The position numbers and the translations under genes were made by a program. Below the pieces are notes generated by a model. It had not been told where the DNA came from, did not search any database, and worked only from the letters and a program-made list of their open reading frames with translations. A DNA stretch of 64,000 nt from Bradyrhizobium sp. Rc3b (GTDB lineage Bacteria > Pseudomonadota > Alphaproteobacteria > Rhizobiales > Xanthobacteraceae): NCBI RefSeq assembly GCF_900114915.1, contig NZ_FOUS01000023.1:62001-126000 (forward strand), written 5' to 3'. Of the stretch, positions 49,996 to 60,262 are shown in pieces (within the stretch, counting starts at the first letter, position 1; every line of letters starts with the position of its first letter).

Positions 49996-50557
49996 GTTGA
50001 CTTTGGCGGGGAAGGTCTGCGAATTGAATCGGATCAATCTGTAATCTGAGCGTGATCCCCGACACGACGTGAACACGTCCACGTCCGGCGGCACGATCGT
50101 GCCCGCGACGGTCCTCACGTACAGTGGACCAGCAGTCCCCGAGTCGGACGATTGATCGTGCGATTGGGAATGCTCAGAACAAAGGAAAATTGCCACGGTA
50201 GGCAATGTTCAATCAACTCCGTCCGAGCGGCAAGAGATCGTCGCATCATAGATCTGCCCATGTCTACTGAGGGCAATTCGGTTCAACCACCTCGTTATCG
50301 ATCCCGGGTTACCTGCAAGGCTTATTACCTTATCGAGACCGCCGCCCCGAGGATCTGTTAGCGATAAAAAAGCATCCGAAGGCTTCTGTATTTTCGGCGA
50401 TGAGGAGCGCGTGAAGGGACAAGGGGATTGCGCCGGGCACGCTCCAGTGGGGGCGAAATCCGGTGAAAACTGGCGTAGAGTCTTTGAGCGCAGGTGTTGC
50501 TTCGATGTCACCAAATGGATGAACCGGCGATCTACGCTCGTGCCAAACGAGGGCGAC
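49996..50557. other. No gene seen
   Basis: Only unsupported frames. Confidence 0.4.
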
Positions 50558-50776
50558 ATGTTCGATATTTATTTGAACGGAAGACGCGATCTTTTGGTGG
50601 TTCCGCGAGGGTTTGCGATCCCCGCAGGGTTGGACGGCAGTTGGAGGCGAAAGAAGCGGGCGGTGCGCTCAGTGAGCGACGTCATTCGCCAAGATGTGCA
50701 ACAGCGCGGTTACCACCGACGTAGTTTGATCTCAAATCGGTCGAAGACGGCAGTCGAGACCCCGTCAAACGCGTAG
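50558..50776 (+). CDS. Small basic hypothetical protein
   Basis: A 72-aa protein: MFDIYLNGRRDLLVVPRGFAIPAGLDGSWRRKKRAVRSVSDVIRQDVQQRGYHRRSL. Strongly basic middle, GLDGSWRRKKRAVRSVSxxI pattern. The upstream extension to 50411 looks non-coding. This motif is familiar from small orphan genes of Bradyrhizobium; function unknown. Confidence 0.6.
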   Translation: MFDIYLNGRRDLLVVPRGFAIPAGLDGSWRRKKRAVRSVSDVIRQDVQQRGYHRRSLISNRSKTAVETPSNA

Positions 50777-50992
50777 CCAACGCGGCTATCTCCGATGACC
50801 CATTCTTCAAGGCACTCTGGGCAGGATGTCGCCGATGCCGTCGAGACCTTGGTTACCGCGTCCACGGCAGGTGGGTATCCTGCTTCATTAGGCTTATAAC
50901 GCAAGGTTGCTTTTGAAAAGCGGCGCAAGGCGCTGCGGCTTCCCTCAGGATAAGTATTATGGAGCTTTTCCTCGACTCGATGGCGTGCGCGC

Positions 50993-51304
50993 GTGAGTTT
51001 TCAGCTGTCCATACTGAAGATACTTGCAGGCCAGCGGCACGGACGGGCGAGCATCGAAGTCGTTAAACAGCATTTGGCGATCTATTACAGCAGCGGCCCA
51101 GAGTGGCCGGCGCGTATGAAGCGAATCGCGAGCCGCGCGCCGCAGCTCGATATTTTCGGCCAAAGGCTGGTCAAGCAAGAGGCCGGGTGGTGGAGTATCA
51201 CTGACGAGGGAAGGAAGGCTCTTGAGGGGCTCGAACTGCTAGATCAGCGTGCTATGCAGGGGCAGGTTGAGCGGGAGATCTCAAAACAGCCCGAAGATGA
51301 GTAG
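50993..51304 (+). CDS. Small winged-helix-like protein
   Basis: A 103-aa protein, with SILKILAGQRHGRASIEVVKQHLAIYYSSGPEWPARMKRIASRAPQLDIFGQRLVKQEAGWWSITDEGRKALEGLE. The helix-helix-wing order ending in ITDEGRKALE resembles the Mrr N-terminal or PadR-type winged helix, so DNA binding is plausible. Start GTG 50993; no clear ribosome site. It is monocistronic. I do not know the family's function. Confidence 0.7.
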   Translation: MSFQLSILKILAGQRHGRASIEVVKQHLAIYYSSGPEWPARMKRIASRAPQLDIFGQRLVKQEAGWWSITDEGRKALEGLELLDQRAMQGQVEREISKQPEDE

Positions 51305-52064
51305 CCGCCCATATAATCTTCGCAGCTACCAACGAGCGGGCACAAAGCGCTCCTCGGCCAGCAATTGAGCTGACGTAGGGGCGCATCAGCGTGACGGCCT
51401 GCCGCTCAATCCCTTGCTGATGGCCGAGTACCCCGATTAGATCGCGCAAGTTAAGTCTGGAGATAATGCAGCAGCTATTGGCACTGTGAAGCGGTTCAAC
51501 GCGACCAAGGATGATCTGGCTTCATCCAAGTGAGGGAGGGGCTGATGTCTTTCGTGCACTCCGACGCGTTGAGCCCAGCCCGGACGACGGACACGAAGAC
51601 GAGACCGATCTAGTATTCGCGCACGCCCCGAGGATGCTCCGGCACTGAGTTAACGAGCGCGCGCTAAATCGTCATAGGTGATCATAGCAAGAGACCGTCA
51701 CGGATCTCATAGAGCATCGATGTTTGATCGCTCTAGGCATAACTACAAATGACGGACCTCCGTGACATGCAGCTATTGAGGTTTATCGCGATAGGCTTGC
51801 TCATTCCAGAATACGTTAGTCTACGTGCTGAGCTTGGATAGAAGGGGCGTCGCTTGGGGCTGCATTCAACTATAACGAAGCTCCCTCAACACAGCGTCTG
51901 TACGAAAGTTAAAGTTCAGCAGCTGCAGTAGTCCAGAGCCTTGTCTTCCGAAGGCATGACCAAGCTAATACCTGGCGCGAGTTCCGATGACTGTGCCTTT
52001 TTTTTACGGTCGTCGCTCCGAAAAAACTATGCTACAAGCGCTCCTCTCAGAAGGAGCATTCATC
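51305..52064. other. Gene-poor stretch
   Basis: No frame with recognisable content. Confidence 0.4.
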
Positions 52065-52250
52065 GTGAAAAAAGCAACCAAGATACGCGTTAAGCGGCGC
52101 GAGTGGACAAAGGAAGATATCAAAGACCTAAAAGTCCATTCGAAGGTTCGGACCCCGGTAATCAAAATAGCAAAAATGACAAAGCGCAGCGTCGGCGCGC
52201 TACGCCAGAAGGCCTTAAATCTCGGAATCGGACTCGGACATCAGCGTTAA
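52065..52250 (+). CDS. Small basic DNA-binding-like protein
   Basis: A 61-aa protein, KKATKIRVKRREWTKEDIKDLKVHSKVRTPVIKIAKMTKRSVGALRQKALNLGIGLGHQR. The W-T-x-E-D...L...A...K-R-S-x-G-A-x-R-Q-K-A pattern resembles a short Myb/SANT- or HTH-like fold common in small rhizobial proteins. GTG 52065 follows AGAAGGAG with 8 bases spacing and is preferred over upstream ATGs. A good terminator follows at 52280-52304. Confidence 0.7.
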   Translation: MKKATKIRVKRREWTKEDIKDLKVHSKVRTPVIKIAKMTKRSVGALRQKALNLGIGLGHQR

Positions 52251-52279
52251 TTTCAACAACGCTGGCTAATGGCGCGGTA

Positions 52280-52304
52280 GGGCGGCTCGCGGGCCGCCCT
52301 CTTT
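52280..52304 (+). terminator. Rho-independent terminator
   Basis: GGGCGGC-TCGCGG-GCCGCCC followed by TCTTT, 30 bases after the small DNA-binding-like gene. Confidence 0.75.
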
Positions 52305-52861
52305 GATCATAGAAACTTTGTCGCACAAATAGCTTTGCCGCTCCGCGCTGAGAGAGTGTTTCACGCGCGCGTGCTGGATGGCCTTTTGCCGCGGAACGGG
52401 ATCCAGGGTCTCCTTATCTTTGATCAAGTGTTTTGGAAAGGCGGTTTCGACGGCCGCTTGCGATGTATGATTGCGAGTGAAGACATTGTCTTAGCCGTAG
52501 GCCTGTCTCGAAAGATAAAATCCCCAAACGCTCGTTCCCGAAAGCGCATGCGATGGGGCCAAAACGCCCAGCCCTAGGCCCGTTAGCTTTCGAGAAGCTA
52601 ACCCGTCTCAAACGAGCTCCCGTAGGGCCGAATCTAGCATCCGTTCGGCCAGCAGCTTTTCAGCTTCGCCGAGGCAGTCCTGGCCGCGCGGGGCCGAACT
52701 CATCGGCTAATCGCTCATCCTCGAAGCTCATGCCCGGCTAAAGTTTGGGCGTAATCCGACCTTGCCGAGCCTGTTGGCTAGCTCGAGCTCCAAGGCGATA
52801 TGGCACGCTCAGCAGCAATTGAAAAAGCGCTCTGTTAGCTTGCTAGATGGCGGCGGAGCGG
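52305..52861. other. Gene-poor stretch
   Basis: Includes the minus-strand tts-like site listed separately. No gene recognised. Confidence 0.4.
52589..52612 (-). promoter_or_regulatory. tts-box-like palindrome
   Basis: Minus strand GTTAGCTTCTCGAAAGCTAA, one base from the tts core (GTCAG to GTTAG). No effector is recognisable on the minus side. The site is also nearly palindromic, so it could be a different kind of element. Confidence 0.45.
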
Positions 52862-53491
52862 TTACTTCCTGAACCGGTAATCACCTGCGCGGCGTCGGCG
52901 TTGTGAACCGACCACAAACCACCTTCGACCGCGCTGCTTCAAGACATATTCGAAGGATGGGAGACTCATGATTAGCGAGCTCATTTCTGACAGTCGTACG
53001 TTTGGTCTTCTGGATGGCAGAGCGGGCCCTTTTCCAAGCCATGCCTCATCGCAGCAGCCTTGGCAATGAACGAACGCGCTTGATCGGTCAAGGTCGCGTT
53101 CATCAAAGGCGAGCTCATCCTGCGCCGACTGTCGCGCCGCTAGATGCTTGCGTGTTCCGCCGTCAACCACATCATCGCGACCCCGACATCGCTTGCGATG
53201 CCGCGGGAGACCGTTTTTCTCTAGCAGCTTTGAGTAGTTTATCACCCAGGAAGGGTCGACGTGCATTATTCGTGACAGCAAGTTGACCGGTGCACCCTTT
53301 TCTTTGCCCAAATTGATCGCAACCATCACGGGCGTCCACCGTGGCCGAGTGGTGCCCAGCACGTTCAATTGGCCAGCTCTTCGGCACGCATCGATCGATC
53401 TGATTTGCCACATGAGCGGCCGGACAATCTTGTCTCCCTCAGTAGAGATGCGTCCAAGCGCGCTTTCTGGATCGGGTAAATTCGGAGACAT
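52862..53491 (-). pseudogene. MarR-family regulator, frameshifted
   Basis: The first 85 residues are MarR-like: LMWQIRSIDACRRAGQLNVLGTTRPRWTPVMVAINLGKEKGAPVNLLSRIMHVDPSWVINYSKLLEKNGL, with the winged-helix recognition helix intact. After about 53230 the wing and dimerisation region are lost and the frame becomes Arg-rich nonsense to 52862. Not functional as a regulator. Confidence 0.6.
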
Positions 53492-54176
53492 CTAAAGTCA
53501 GATTCTTACAAGCTTGCTTTAGCGCCGATTAGGGGAGAGGCAACGCTCCAAGAGCAGGTAAGTCAAACCCTTGGTATAGTTTAGACTGAGGGGCTTGCGA
53601 ACAACCGGCTGCCGGGGCTATGGCTCAGTGTCTTGACGGACCATCGGCATCATTCAGTGGAAAGTTGCGTCGGAGTCTGCTGACAAGATAGCTGCGCCCC
53701 GCAAAGTGAGATGTTCGCGATGTGGTCTACTTCTTTGCCGCACTCGCCAAGCTGTCCGCCCTTTTGCCGAGCTTCTTTGCTGTATACCGAGCATAAGCGA
53801 GGTGCATGTCCCATTTACGGCTTCCATGGCCCGTCAACAGGCAGCTTGTGACTACACGTAATAAACTTCCATGTGCAGCGGGCGGTCTTCGGCAAACGTA
53901 CGTATAATCCTTTCCAACCTTTCCATATCCGTAATCAACATTCGTGTCATTGAGCGCCGCTTGAGTTCGTTTACCGTCGAGCAATCCAGGAGGCAAATGC
54001 AGTTATCCCTCCGTGATCCCGCCCGATCGATCTAGCTGAACGGCTCTCAAGCCATGAGTGGCAGACAAATACTCGCCGTTTTGACGCTTTGTACGCATGC
54101 GGGTGCCCATGTTATCCCGCGGCTGGCTTTGTTTCGCTCAGTCGACAAGGTTCGCTTTTCAAGCACGAGGGTCTGA
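53492..54176. other. Gene-poor stretch before the sulfotransferase
   Basis: No gene, and no convincing nod box, seen. Confidence 0.4.
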
Positions 54177-55280
54177 ATGATGAGTGGACGTATTAGCAGC
54201 TCGCCTGCGGTGTGCTTTCTCCTCGGTCTTCCGCGATCCGGGACGACACTCCTGGCGCATTTGCTCCAGCACCATCCAGACATTGCGGCTCCGCCTGAGC
54301 CCTGGTTGATGCTCGCGCTTGAAGGATTTGGCAGGGTGGACCAGCGCCATCCGGCTGGGAGCTCACTGATTGAGGCGGCGACCTCGGAGTTCCTGGGGCG
54401 AATAGATCGCACAATCGTCAGCCGCGCCTTTGCCGATGCAGCATACGACCAGTATCTGGCAGAAGCGGGCAAGCGCATCATCATAGACAAGACACCACGC
54501 TATTGGACGGCGCTTGAGTTTCTTGAATCTGTATATCCAGAAGCGCCACACCTCCTTCTGATGCGCAATCCCTATGCCATCGCCGCTTCACTGAAATCAA
54601 CGTGGGGCATCCCACTGCGGACAGAAAGCTCGTATCCGGTCAGCGTCTCCACTCTCGTCGATCTCATGCTCCGTCTGCCTGACGTCATCATATCTTCACT
54701 CGCCGATTTGGTTCTGGGCCTTCCCAAACTCGCTGCGCACCGCACTCGCCCGAAGACACAGTTCGTGCAATACGAACTGCTCGTGGCGCATCCGCACGAC
54801 GAAATCCGGCGTCTGTTGAGGGGGCTCGGCTGTGATCCAGGGGCCCTCGCATCGGCAGCGATGAGACAAGCAGATTATCTTCGGCCCAGCAGCTTCGGAG
54901 ACCGAAAAATCCTAGAACGAGACGCGGTCGACGAAAGCTCTGTCAAGTCATGGCAATCTCAATTGAGCGTCGAAGAGATGCAAACCGTGACCGATCTGGT
55001 TGGCGCCGAGCTTTTGGTAGAACTCGGATATGAGCAGGAACTGCTCCATGCGCAGCAAGCCGGGGTCCTGGATAGGGGAAGGGAAGTAACTGAGCTCTAT
55101 CGTCGGACATTCCGAATCTGGTGGGATTTGCGAAGTATCAAAGCGCGAGAATTATCCGTCCCGTCTCACGCCGCAGCGTCGGTCCACACTGTTTCGAACC
55201 TTTCGGAGAACCGCGACGCGGCTATCGAGATGTTGCGAGGCGAGGTCGCGCGGCTTGAGCAGATACTCAATATCTCCTAG
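54177..55280 (+). CDS. PAPS-dependent sulfotransferase
   Basis: A 367-aa cytoplasmic enzyme moving sulfate from PAPS to a sugar or other acceptor. The two PAPS-binding motifs are clear: 5'-PSB FLLGLPRSGTTLLAHLLQHHP (about residues 13-33) and the 3'-phosphate motif HLLLMRNPYAIAASL (about 124-138); IIDKTPRYW lies between. The C-terminal end (ARELSVP...RLEQILNIS) is helical. Start 54177 or 54180. It is followed closely by nodP and nodQ, which make PAPS. NodH (GlcNAc sulfation) and NoeE (fucose sulfation) are Nod-factor sulfotransferases; this protein resembles neither strongly enough for me to name it. Confidence 0.8.
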   Translation: MMSGRISSSPAVCFLLGLPRSGTTLLAHLLQHHPDIAAPPEPWLMLALEGFGRVDQRHPAGSSLIEAATSEFLGRIDRTIVSRAFADAAYDQYLAEAGKRIIIDKTPRYWTALEFLESVYPEAPHLLLMRNPYAIAASLKSTWGIPLRTESSYPVSVSTLVDLMLRLPDVIISSLADLVLGLPKLAAHRTRPKTQFVQYELLVAHPHDEIRRLLRGLGCDPGALASAAMRQADYLRPSSFGDRKILERDAVDESSVKSWQSQLSVEEMQTVTDLVGAELLVELGYEQELLHAQQAGVLDRGREVTELYRRTFRIWWDLRSIKARELSVPSHAAASVHTVSNLSENRDAAIEMLRGEVARLEQILNIS

Positions 55281-55539
55281 AGCGATCTGAATGCTTGCGA
55301 TCAAAACACGCTGGTTGACCTTAAGCCGCACTAGCTGATCTCCCGATCAGGTGTGACGCAGGCGCCGGCCGCACCAACGGCGAAATGCGATATCCTGCCG
55401 CGTCTGCAAGTCTGCTGTTCAACGGGGCTTGACCTCGTGGACGAGCCTGCCTCTTGGTTGGCCGTTTCTCGCCGCGGATATTCCCACTCTGGGCTGGGCC
55501 ATAACGGCCAAGAACAGAAATCCTGCATTGAAAAGAAGA

Positions 55540-56442
55540 TATATGCTGCCGAAACATCTGCGCCGTCTCGAAGCCGAATCGATTGAAATCATGCGTGATG
55601 TGGTCGCCGAGTTCAAAAGCCCGGTCATGCTTTACTCGATCGGAAAAGACTCAAGCGTGATGCTGCACATTGCGATCAAGGCGTTCTATCCGGCAAAATT
55701 GCCTTTTCCCCTACTTCACGTCGACACGACCTGGAAGTTCCGCGAGATGATCAGCTTTCGAGACGCGACAGCCAAGCGGCTCGGCCTCGACCTGATCGTC
55801 CATGTCAATAAGGAGGGCATCGCGCGTGGGATCAATCCGATCGATTCCGGCTCCGCGCTCCACACCCAGGTGATGAAGACAGACGCGCTGAAGCAGGCGC
55901 TCGATCACCACGGATTTGATGCTGCCTTTGGCGGAGCCCGGCGCGATGAGGAAAAGAGTCGCGCAAAAGAACGGATACTCTCCTTCCGTTCGGCCGGACA
56001 CGTATGGGACCCCCGTAACCAGCGGCCAGAGCTTTGGAGCCTGTTCAACACACGGATCCGCCAGGGCGAAACAATGCGCGTGTTTGCGATGTCAAACTGG
56101 ACCGAGCTCCATGTGTGGGAATACATCATGCTCGAGAAAATTCCGGTCGTTCCGCTCTACTTCGCAAAACAAAGACCGACAGTGCGTCGAAATGGTGCGA
56201 CCATCATGATCGACGACGAGCGATTGCCGCTTAACTGCGACGAGGCGCCGGAAATGCGGATGATTCGCTTTCGCACGCTTGGATGTTATCCTTTGAGCGG
56301 GGCCATTGAATCCGATGCGACGACGATCGAAGAGATCGTCGCGGAGATGCAGACTGCGAGTGTGTCGGAGCGCCAGGGACGGCTGATTGATACCGATGAA
56401 GCCGCTTCAATGGAGAAGAAGAAGCGGGAAGGCTACTTTTGA
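55540..56442 (+). CDS. nodP: NodP/CysD, sulfate adenylyltransferase small subunit
   Basis: The 300-aa catalytic subunit of ATP sulfurylase (APS from sulfate and ATP). It has the PP-loop-like SIGKDSSVMLH (about residue 32), HVDTTWKFREM, FDAAFGGARRDEEKSRAKER, WNxRNQRPELW-like segment (WDPRNQRPELWSLFN), and ends TASMEKKKREGYF-like (AASMEKKKREGYF). ATG 55540 gives the usual length (about 300 aa); the frame is open upstream to 55429. It shares its last base with the ATG of nodQ, so the two are coupled. CysD is the housekeeping equivalent; the symbiotic name is inferred from context. Confidence 0.93.
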   Translation, partial: YMLPKHLRRLEAESIEIMRDVVAEFKSPVMLYSIGKDSSVMLHIAIKAFYPAKLPFPLLHVDTTWKFREMISFRDATAKRLGLDLIVHVNKEGIARGINPIDSGSALHTQVMKTDALKQALDHHGFDAAFGGARRDEEKSRAKERILSFRSAGHVWDPRNQRPELWSLFNTRIRQGETMRVFAMSNWTELHVWEYIMLEKIPVVPLYFAKQRPTVRRNGATIMIDDERLPLNCDEAPEMRMIRFRTLGCYPLSGAIESDATTIEEIVAEMQTASVSERQGRLIDTDEAASMEKKKREGYF

Positions 56443-58325
56443 TGTTTGTAGAACCGACTACGGAAGTGGTCCCGCCGAGGACAAAGGATCAGCTGCGATT
56501 CCTCACATGCGGCTCGGTGGACGACGGCAAATCGACGCTGATCGGCCGATTACTGCACGACAGCAAGATGATCTACCACGATCAGCTCACCTTGCTGAAA
56601 CGCGACAGCATCAAGCATGGTAGCACCGGGAATGACATCGATTTCGCACTGCTCGTGGACGGGCTGGAGGCCGAACGGGAGCAGGGCATCACGATCGACG
56701 TCGCCTACCGCTTCTTCACGACGCCGCGGCGCTCCTTCATGGTGGCCGACACTCCCGGTCACGAGCAGTATACCCGAAACATGGCTACCGGCGCCTCGCA
56801 TGCTCAGCTCGCCATCATCTTGATTGATGCCCGCAAGGGCATGATGGTTCAGACCCGCCGCCACTCCTTCATCTGTTCGCTGCTCGGTATTCGTCATGTC
56901 CTGCTGGCAGTCAACAAGATCGATCTTGTCGCATACAACAAGGAGTGCTTCGATCGGATCGCCCGTGACTATCTCGCCTTTGCCGCCGGTCTCGGCTTCA
57001 CCTCGATCGTTCCGATCCCGATCTCGGCGCGCTACGGCGACAATGTCGTGGACCGCTCCGGTCATACCAACTGGTATCATGGCCCCTGTCTGCTCGAACA
57101 TTTGGAGAGCGTTGACATCCCGGCTGGCAGCTCAGGCCAGGCTTTCCGCTTTCCGGTCCAATGGGTGAACCGCCCCAACCCGGATTTTCGGGGCTATGCC
57201 GGGACGGTGGCTTCCGGGAAGATCTCGGCAGGAGACGAGATCGTTGTCGCCGGGTCGGGACGGACCACGCGCATCAAGCGGATCGTGACACACGATGGCG
57301 ACCTTGTCGGCGCCGAAGCCGGCGATGCGGTTACCATTACACTGGAAGATGAAATCGATATCGGCCGTGGCGACATTCTGTCGCGGCCGGACGACCGACC
57401 GAAGGTCGCCGACCAGTTCGCCGCTTATGTGATCTGGATGGACAAGGAGCTGCTCGCTCCCGGACGCACTTACGTCCTTCGGATTGGATCCCAGACGATT
57501 ACCGGCAGCATTACCGCAATTAGGCATCGGATCGACGTCAACACTTGTGAGCATCTGGCCGCCGGGATGCTTTCCCTCAATGAGATCGCCTTCTGCGATG
57601 TTGCGACCGCAATACCCGCAGTATTCGATCCTTACGACCTCAATCGAAAAACCGGATCATTTATCTTCATCGATCGTTACACCAATCGTACGGTCGGGGC
57701 CGGCATGATCGCCTTTCCGCTACGGGCGGACACCAATATTGCTAGGCAAGCGCTGTCCGTGGACAGGAGGGAGCGCGCCGCGCTCAAGAATCAGAAACCT
57801 TGCGTCATCTGGTTCACTGGCCTGTCTGGCGCTGGAAAGACAACGATTGCCAACCTGGTTGATCAAAAGTTGTGTGGCATGTCGCGACATACCATGCTGC
57901 TGGATGGCGACAACCTCCGGCACGGATTGAACGCGGACCTCGGCTTTTCCGAGACGGACCGCGTGGAGAACATTCGGCGCGTCGCTGAAGTTGCCAAGTT
58001 GATGGCGGACAGCGGCTTGATCGTGATCTGCTCGTTCATCTCGCCCTCTAGAGCCGAACGGGACAGGGTGCGCGGCCTGGTTGGCAAGGAAGAGTTCATA
58101 GAAGTCTTTGTCGATACCCCGATAGACGAATGCGCTCGGCGAGACCCAAAAGGCCTGTATTCAAAACTGAAATCTGGCAAGATCAAGAACTTCACCGGGA
58201 TCGATTCGTGCTACGAAGCACCAACAACACCGGAGATTCATCTCAAGACCATGGAGCAGACCGCAGAGCATTCAGCGGAAGCGGTAGTGGGTGTCTTGAT
58301 AGCGCGCTCAATTATTGATGTTTAG
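56442..58325 (+). CDS. nodQ: NodQ, fused sulfate adenylyltransferase GTPase/APS kinase
   Basis: A 627-aa fusion of CysN and CysC. Residues about 1-430: GTPase CGSVDDGKSTLIGRLL, DTPGHEQYTRNM, NKIDLV and the EF-Tu-like beta barrels. Residues about 440-627: APS kinase with WFTGLSGAGKTTIANLV (P-loop), DGDNLRHGLNADLGFS, ICSFISPSRAERDRVR, and KGLYSKLKSGKIKNFTGIDSCYEAP. Together NodP/NodQ convert sulfate to PAPS. The CysN-CysC fusion is the normal NodQ architecture. ATG 56442 overlaps the nodP stop by one base; TTG 56439 would add one residue. Forms an operon with nodP and probably the sulfotransferase. Confidence 0.93.
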   Translation: MFVEPTTEVVPPRTKDQLRFLTCGSVDDGKSTLIGRLLHDSKMIYHDQLTLLKRDSIKHGSTGNDIDFALLVDGLEAEREQGITIDVAYRFFTTPRRSFMVADTPGHEQYTRNMATGASHAQLAIILIDARKGMMVQTRRHSFICSLLGIRHVLLAVNKIDLVAYNKECFDRIARDYLAFAAGLGFTSIVPIPISARYGDNVVDRSGHTNWYHGPCLLEHLESVDIPAGSSGQAFRFPVQWVNRPNPDFRGYAGTVASGKISAGDEIVVAGSGRTTRIKRIVTHDGDLVGAEAGDAVTITLEDEIDIGRGDILSRPDDRPKVADQFAAYVIWMDKELLAPGRTYVLRIGSQTITGSITAIRHRIDVNTCEHLAAGMLSLNEIAFCDVATAIPAVFDPYDLNRKTGSFIFIDRYTNRTVGAGMIAFPLRADTNIARQALSVDRRERAALKNQKPCVIWFTGLSGAGKTTIANLVDQKLCGMSRHTMLLDGDNLRHGLNADLGFSETDRVENIRRVAEVAKLMADSGLIVICSFISPSRAERDRVRGLVGKEEFIEVFVDTPIDECARRDPKGLYSKLKSGKIKNFTGIDSCYEAPTTPEIHLKTMEQTAEHSAEAVVGVLIARSIIDV

Positions 58326-60250
58326 ATGTCCCTCGCATCGCACCATTGATTCGTAGCAACATCCTGCTGGCCCGGCCAAGGCGATTCAGCTCAGGCCCCC
58401 TGCGATCGGACTTTCGCTCTAAAGGACCAAAATTGTCGCCCCCAGTCCTCGCGTGCCCGCTTCCGGTTACGTGCTCGAAGTGGATGTCAATTCAAGACCG
58501 AGTACGCGATCAAAGATCGAGCTTGGGGGGAGCGGAGGAGCTCAAGAAGCGCCGGCCAGATCAGAATCTACGACGCGATGACAAAGGCCAGAGAAGGAAG
58601 TCCGACTCCCGGTAGGTTGAGTTTCGCTTAGCGCTTCTTGCTGCGCGTGCGGCCAGCGACACGCCGAGCTCCCATAAAGCCAAGCCAGGCAGCGTCTCCG
58701 CCGGCTTCGTCTTTCGCGCAGCATCACGGTGGGGACTCGGTTTTTCCGAGCCTTGGCGCAACCAGCGAGCGGGCCCGTGCTTCAGTATATTGACCAACCC
58801 CGAACTTAGCGGTCGGGCGCCGACTCCCTCCTGTCGCGGCTGTCCCAGCTTTCGGGGGCTTGCTTCCTTTTGGCCCGCCGCTCGTCGACCGATACGGCGC
58901 GCCGTACGCCCCGCGCCTTCGCATCGCGAGACAAAGCAGCCACGAACCCTGGCCAGGCGCTGCAGAAGAGCCAACGCGAGCAGAAGGGCTCGGTCGTGCG
59001 ATTCGTCCATAGCGCCTCACAACCGAGGTACTGCACTCGTTGAGTGCCGCGACGCAATGGAAATCCGGCTCACCTTGGGCCTCACGCGTTGGACCAACCG
59101 TCGACCACGGCACGCTCACACACCGATGCTCGATCCCTAAGACGTTCTCGCCGCGAAGCGGCGTACAGAACCGAGCGATGCTACCAGCCTAGGGATTGCT
59201 CGCAGAGAGGTGCCACTCATCTGGAATCGGCTCGACGTAACCCTAGAAAAGTAGGGCATATTCTGCTTCAGGCGCGTCGCCGAAAGGTGTCGAATCGATC
59301 GTTACTAAACGGCCAGCGAATTGTCTTTAAGCCGGGCTCAACCACAGCCCTGCCAAGGCTGCTCCAACCAAGCGCAACACTTTCCAGACACCACCGTCCA
59401 GAAGATCCGCCGGCACGGCGGAGAAGCACGTACGCCCTTTGGGGGGATGGCGAGGATCGTACGTGACGGGAGGAGTGGGCAATTGTTTTGCACGTATCGC
59501 GCTTGCAGACGGAATGCCGACGGTCCTGAGCCGAAAACTCTCAAATTATTCTGCCTCGCTGTAAATCTCCGCACTTTGCTGCCTACGTCGGCTTGTCGCC
59601 GCCAGATGGGAATACGTCAGGAAAAATTCACGCGAGAAAATCCAGCGAGAGGGTTGAAACGCCCCTAACGTCAAGTTGTACGATCTTGAAATGGACAACG
59701 ACGGTCATCAGCGTCAGATACCCCCCCCAACGAGCGACGGAGTGCGAATGCATCAAGCCTCAAGCCCACGCATCAGGCTCCCGCTGCCAATCATGATCAT
59801 CGAGTGTGAGATGCCTTGATCTGCCTCCCGGGCGCGATGACATGCGACTGCACCCTTTCCTAAGGTCAAGTTTGCCTGAATATCGCATGTTCACCGCGCA
59901 AGTCGACCGGCCGGCCCGCCGCTTCGGGACGCAACAAGCGACCGCGCTCAAGCTGGCGCATGCGGCTGGATGAGAGCGCGCGTCGGCGCCAGTTTGCGTT
60001 CGGGGGTGCAGTCCCAAAGCAAATTTCTAGGAGGTGTGAATGGCATCGATGATGAGCTTTATGAGAGATCGCTCTGTATCTGCGATGAGATAAGGGGATT
60101 GGCATCCGGCAGGGTTTTCGGACGCCGACCAGAAACACACCCGCGATTTATCGCGCTTGCGCCGAAGCCTTTGACCGAGGAGGTCGATGCGCGCCACAGG
60201 GGCTCCCTGATGGCTGGGCGTTCTCCAGATCAATTGACTGCTACAAGTTG
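58326..60250. other. Gene-poor region before rtxA, with a damaged small-gene copy
   Basis: About 58440-58610 contains pieces matching the 60-aa protein at 38428 (YxLEVD, GGAEELKKR, QIRIYDAxTKARE) in shifted frames, so it is a dead paralogue. I see no other gene in almost 2 kb, and no clear regulator or promoter for rtxA. Confidence 0.5.
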
Positions 60251-60262
60251 AGGAGGAAAGGT

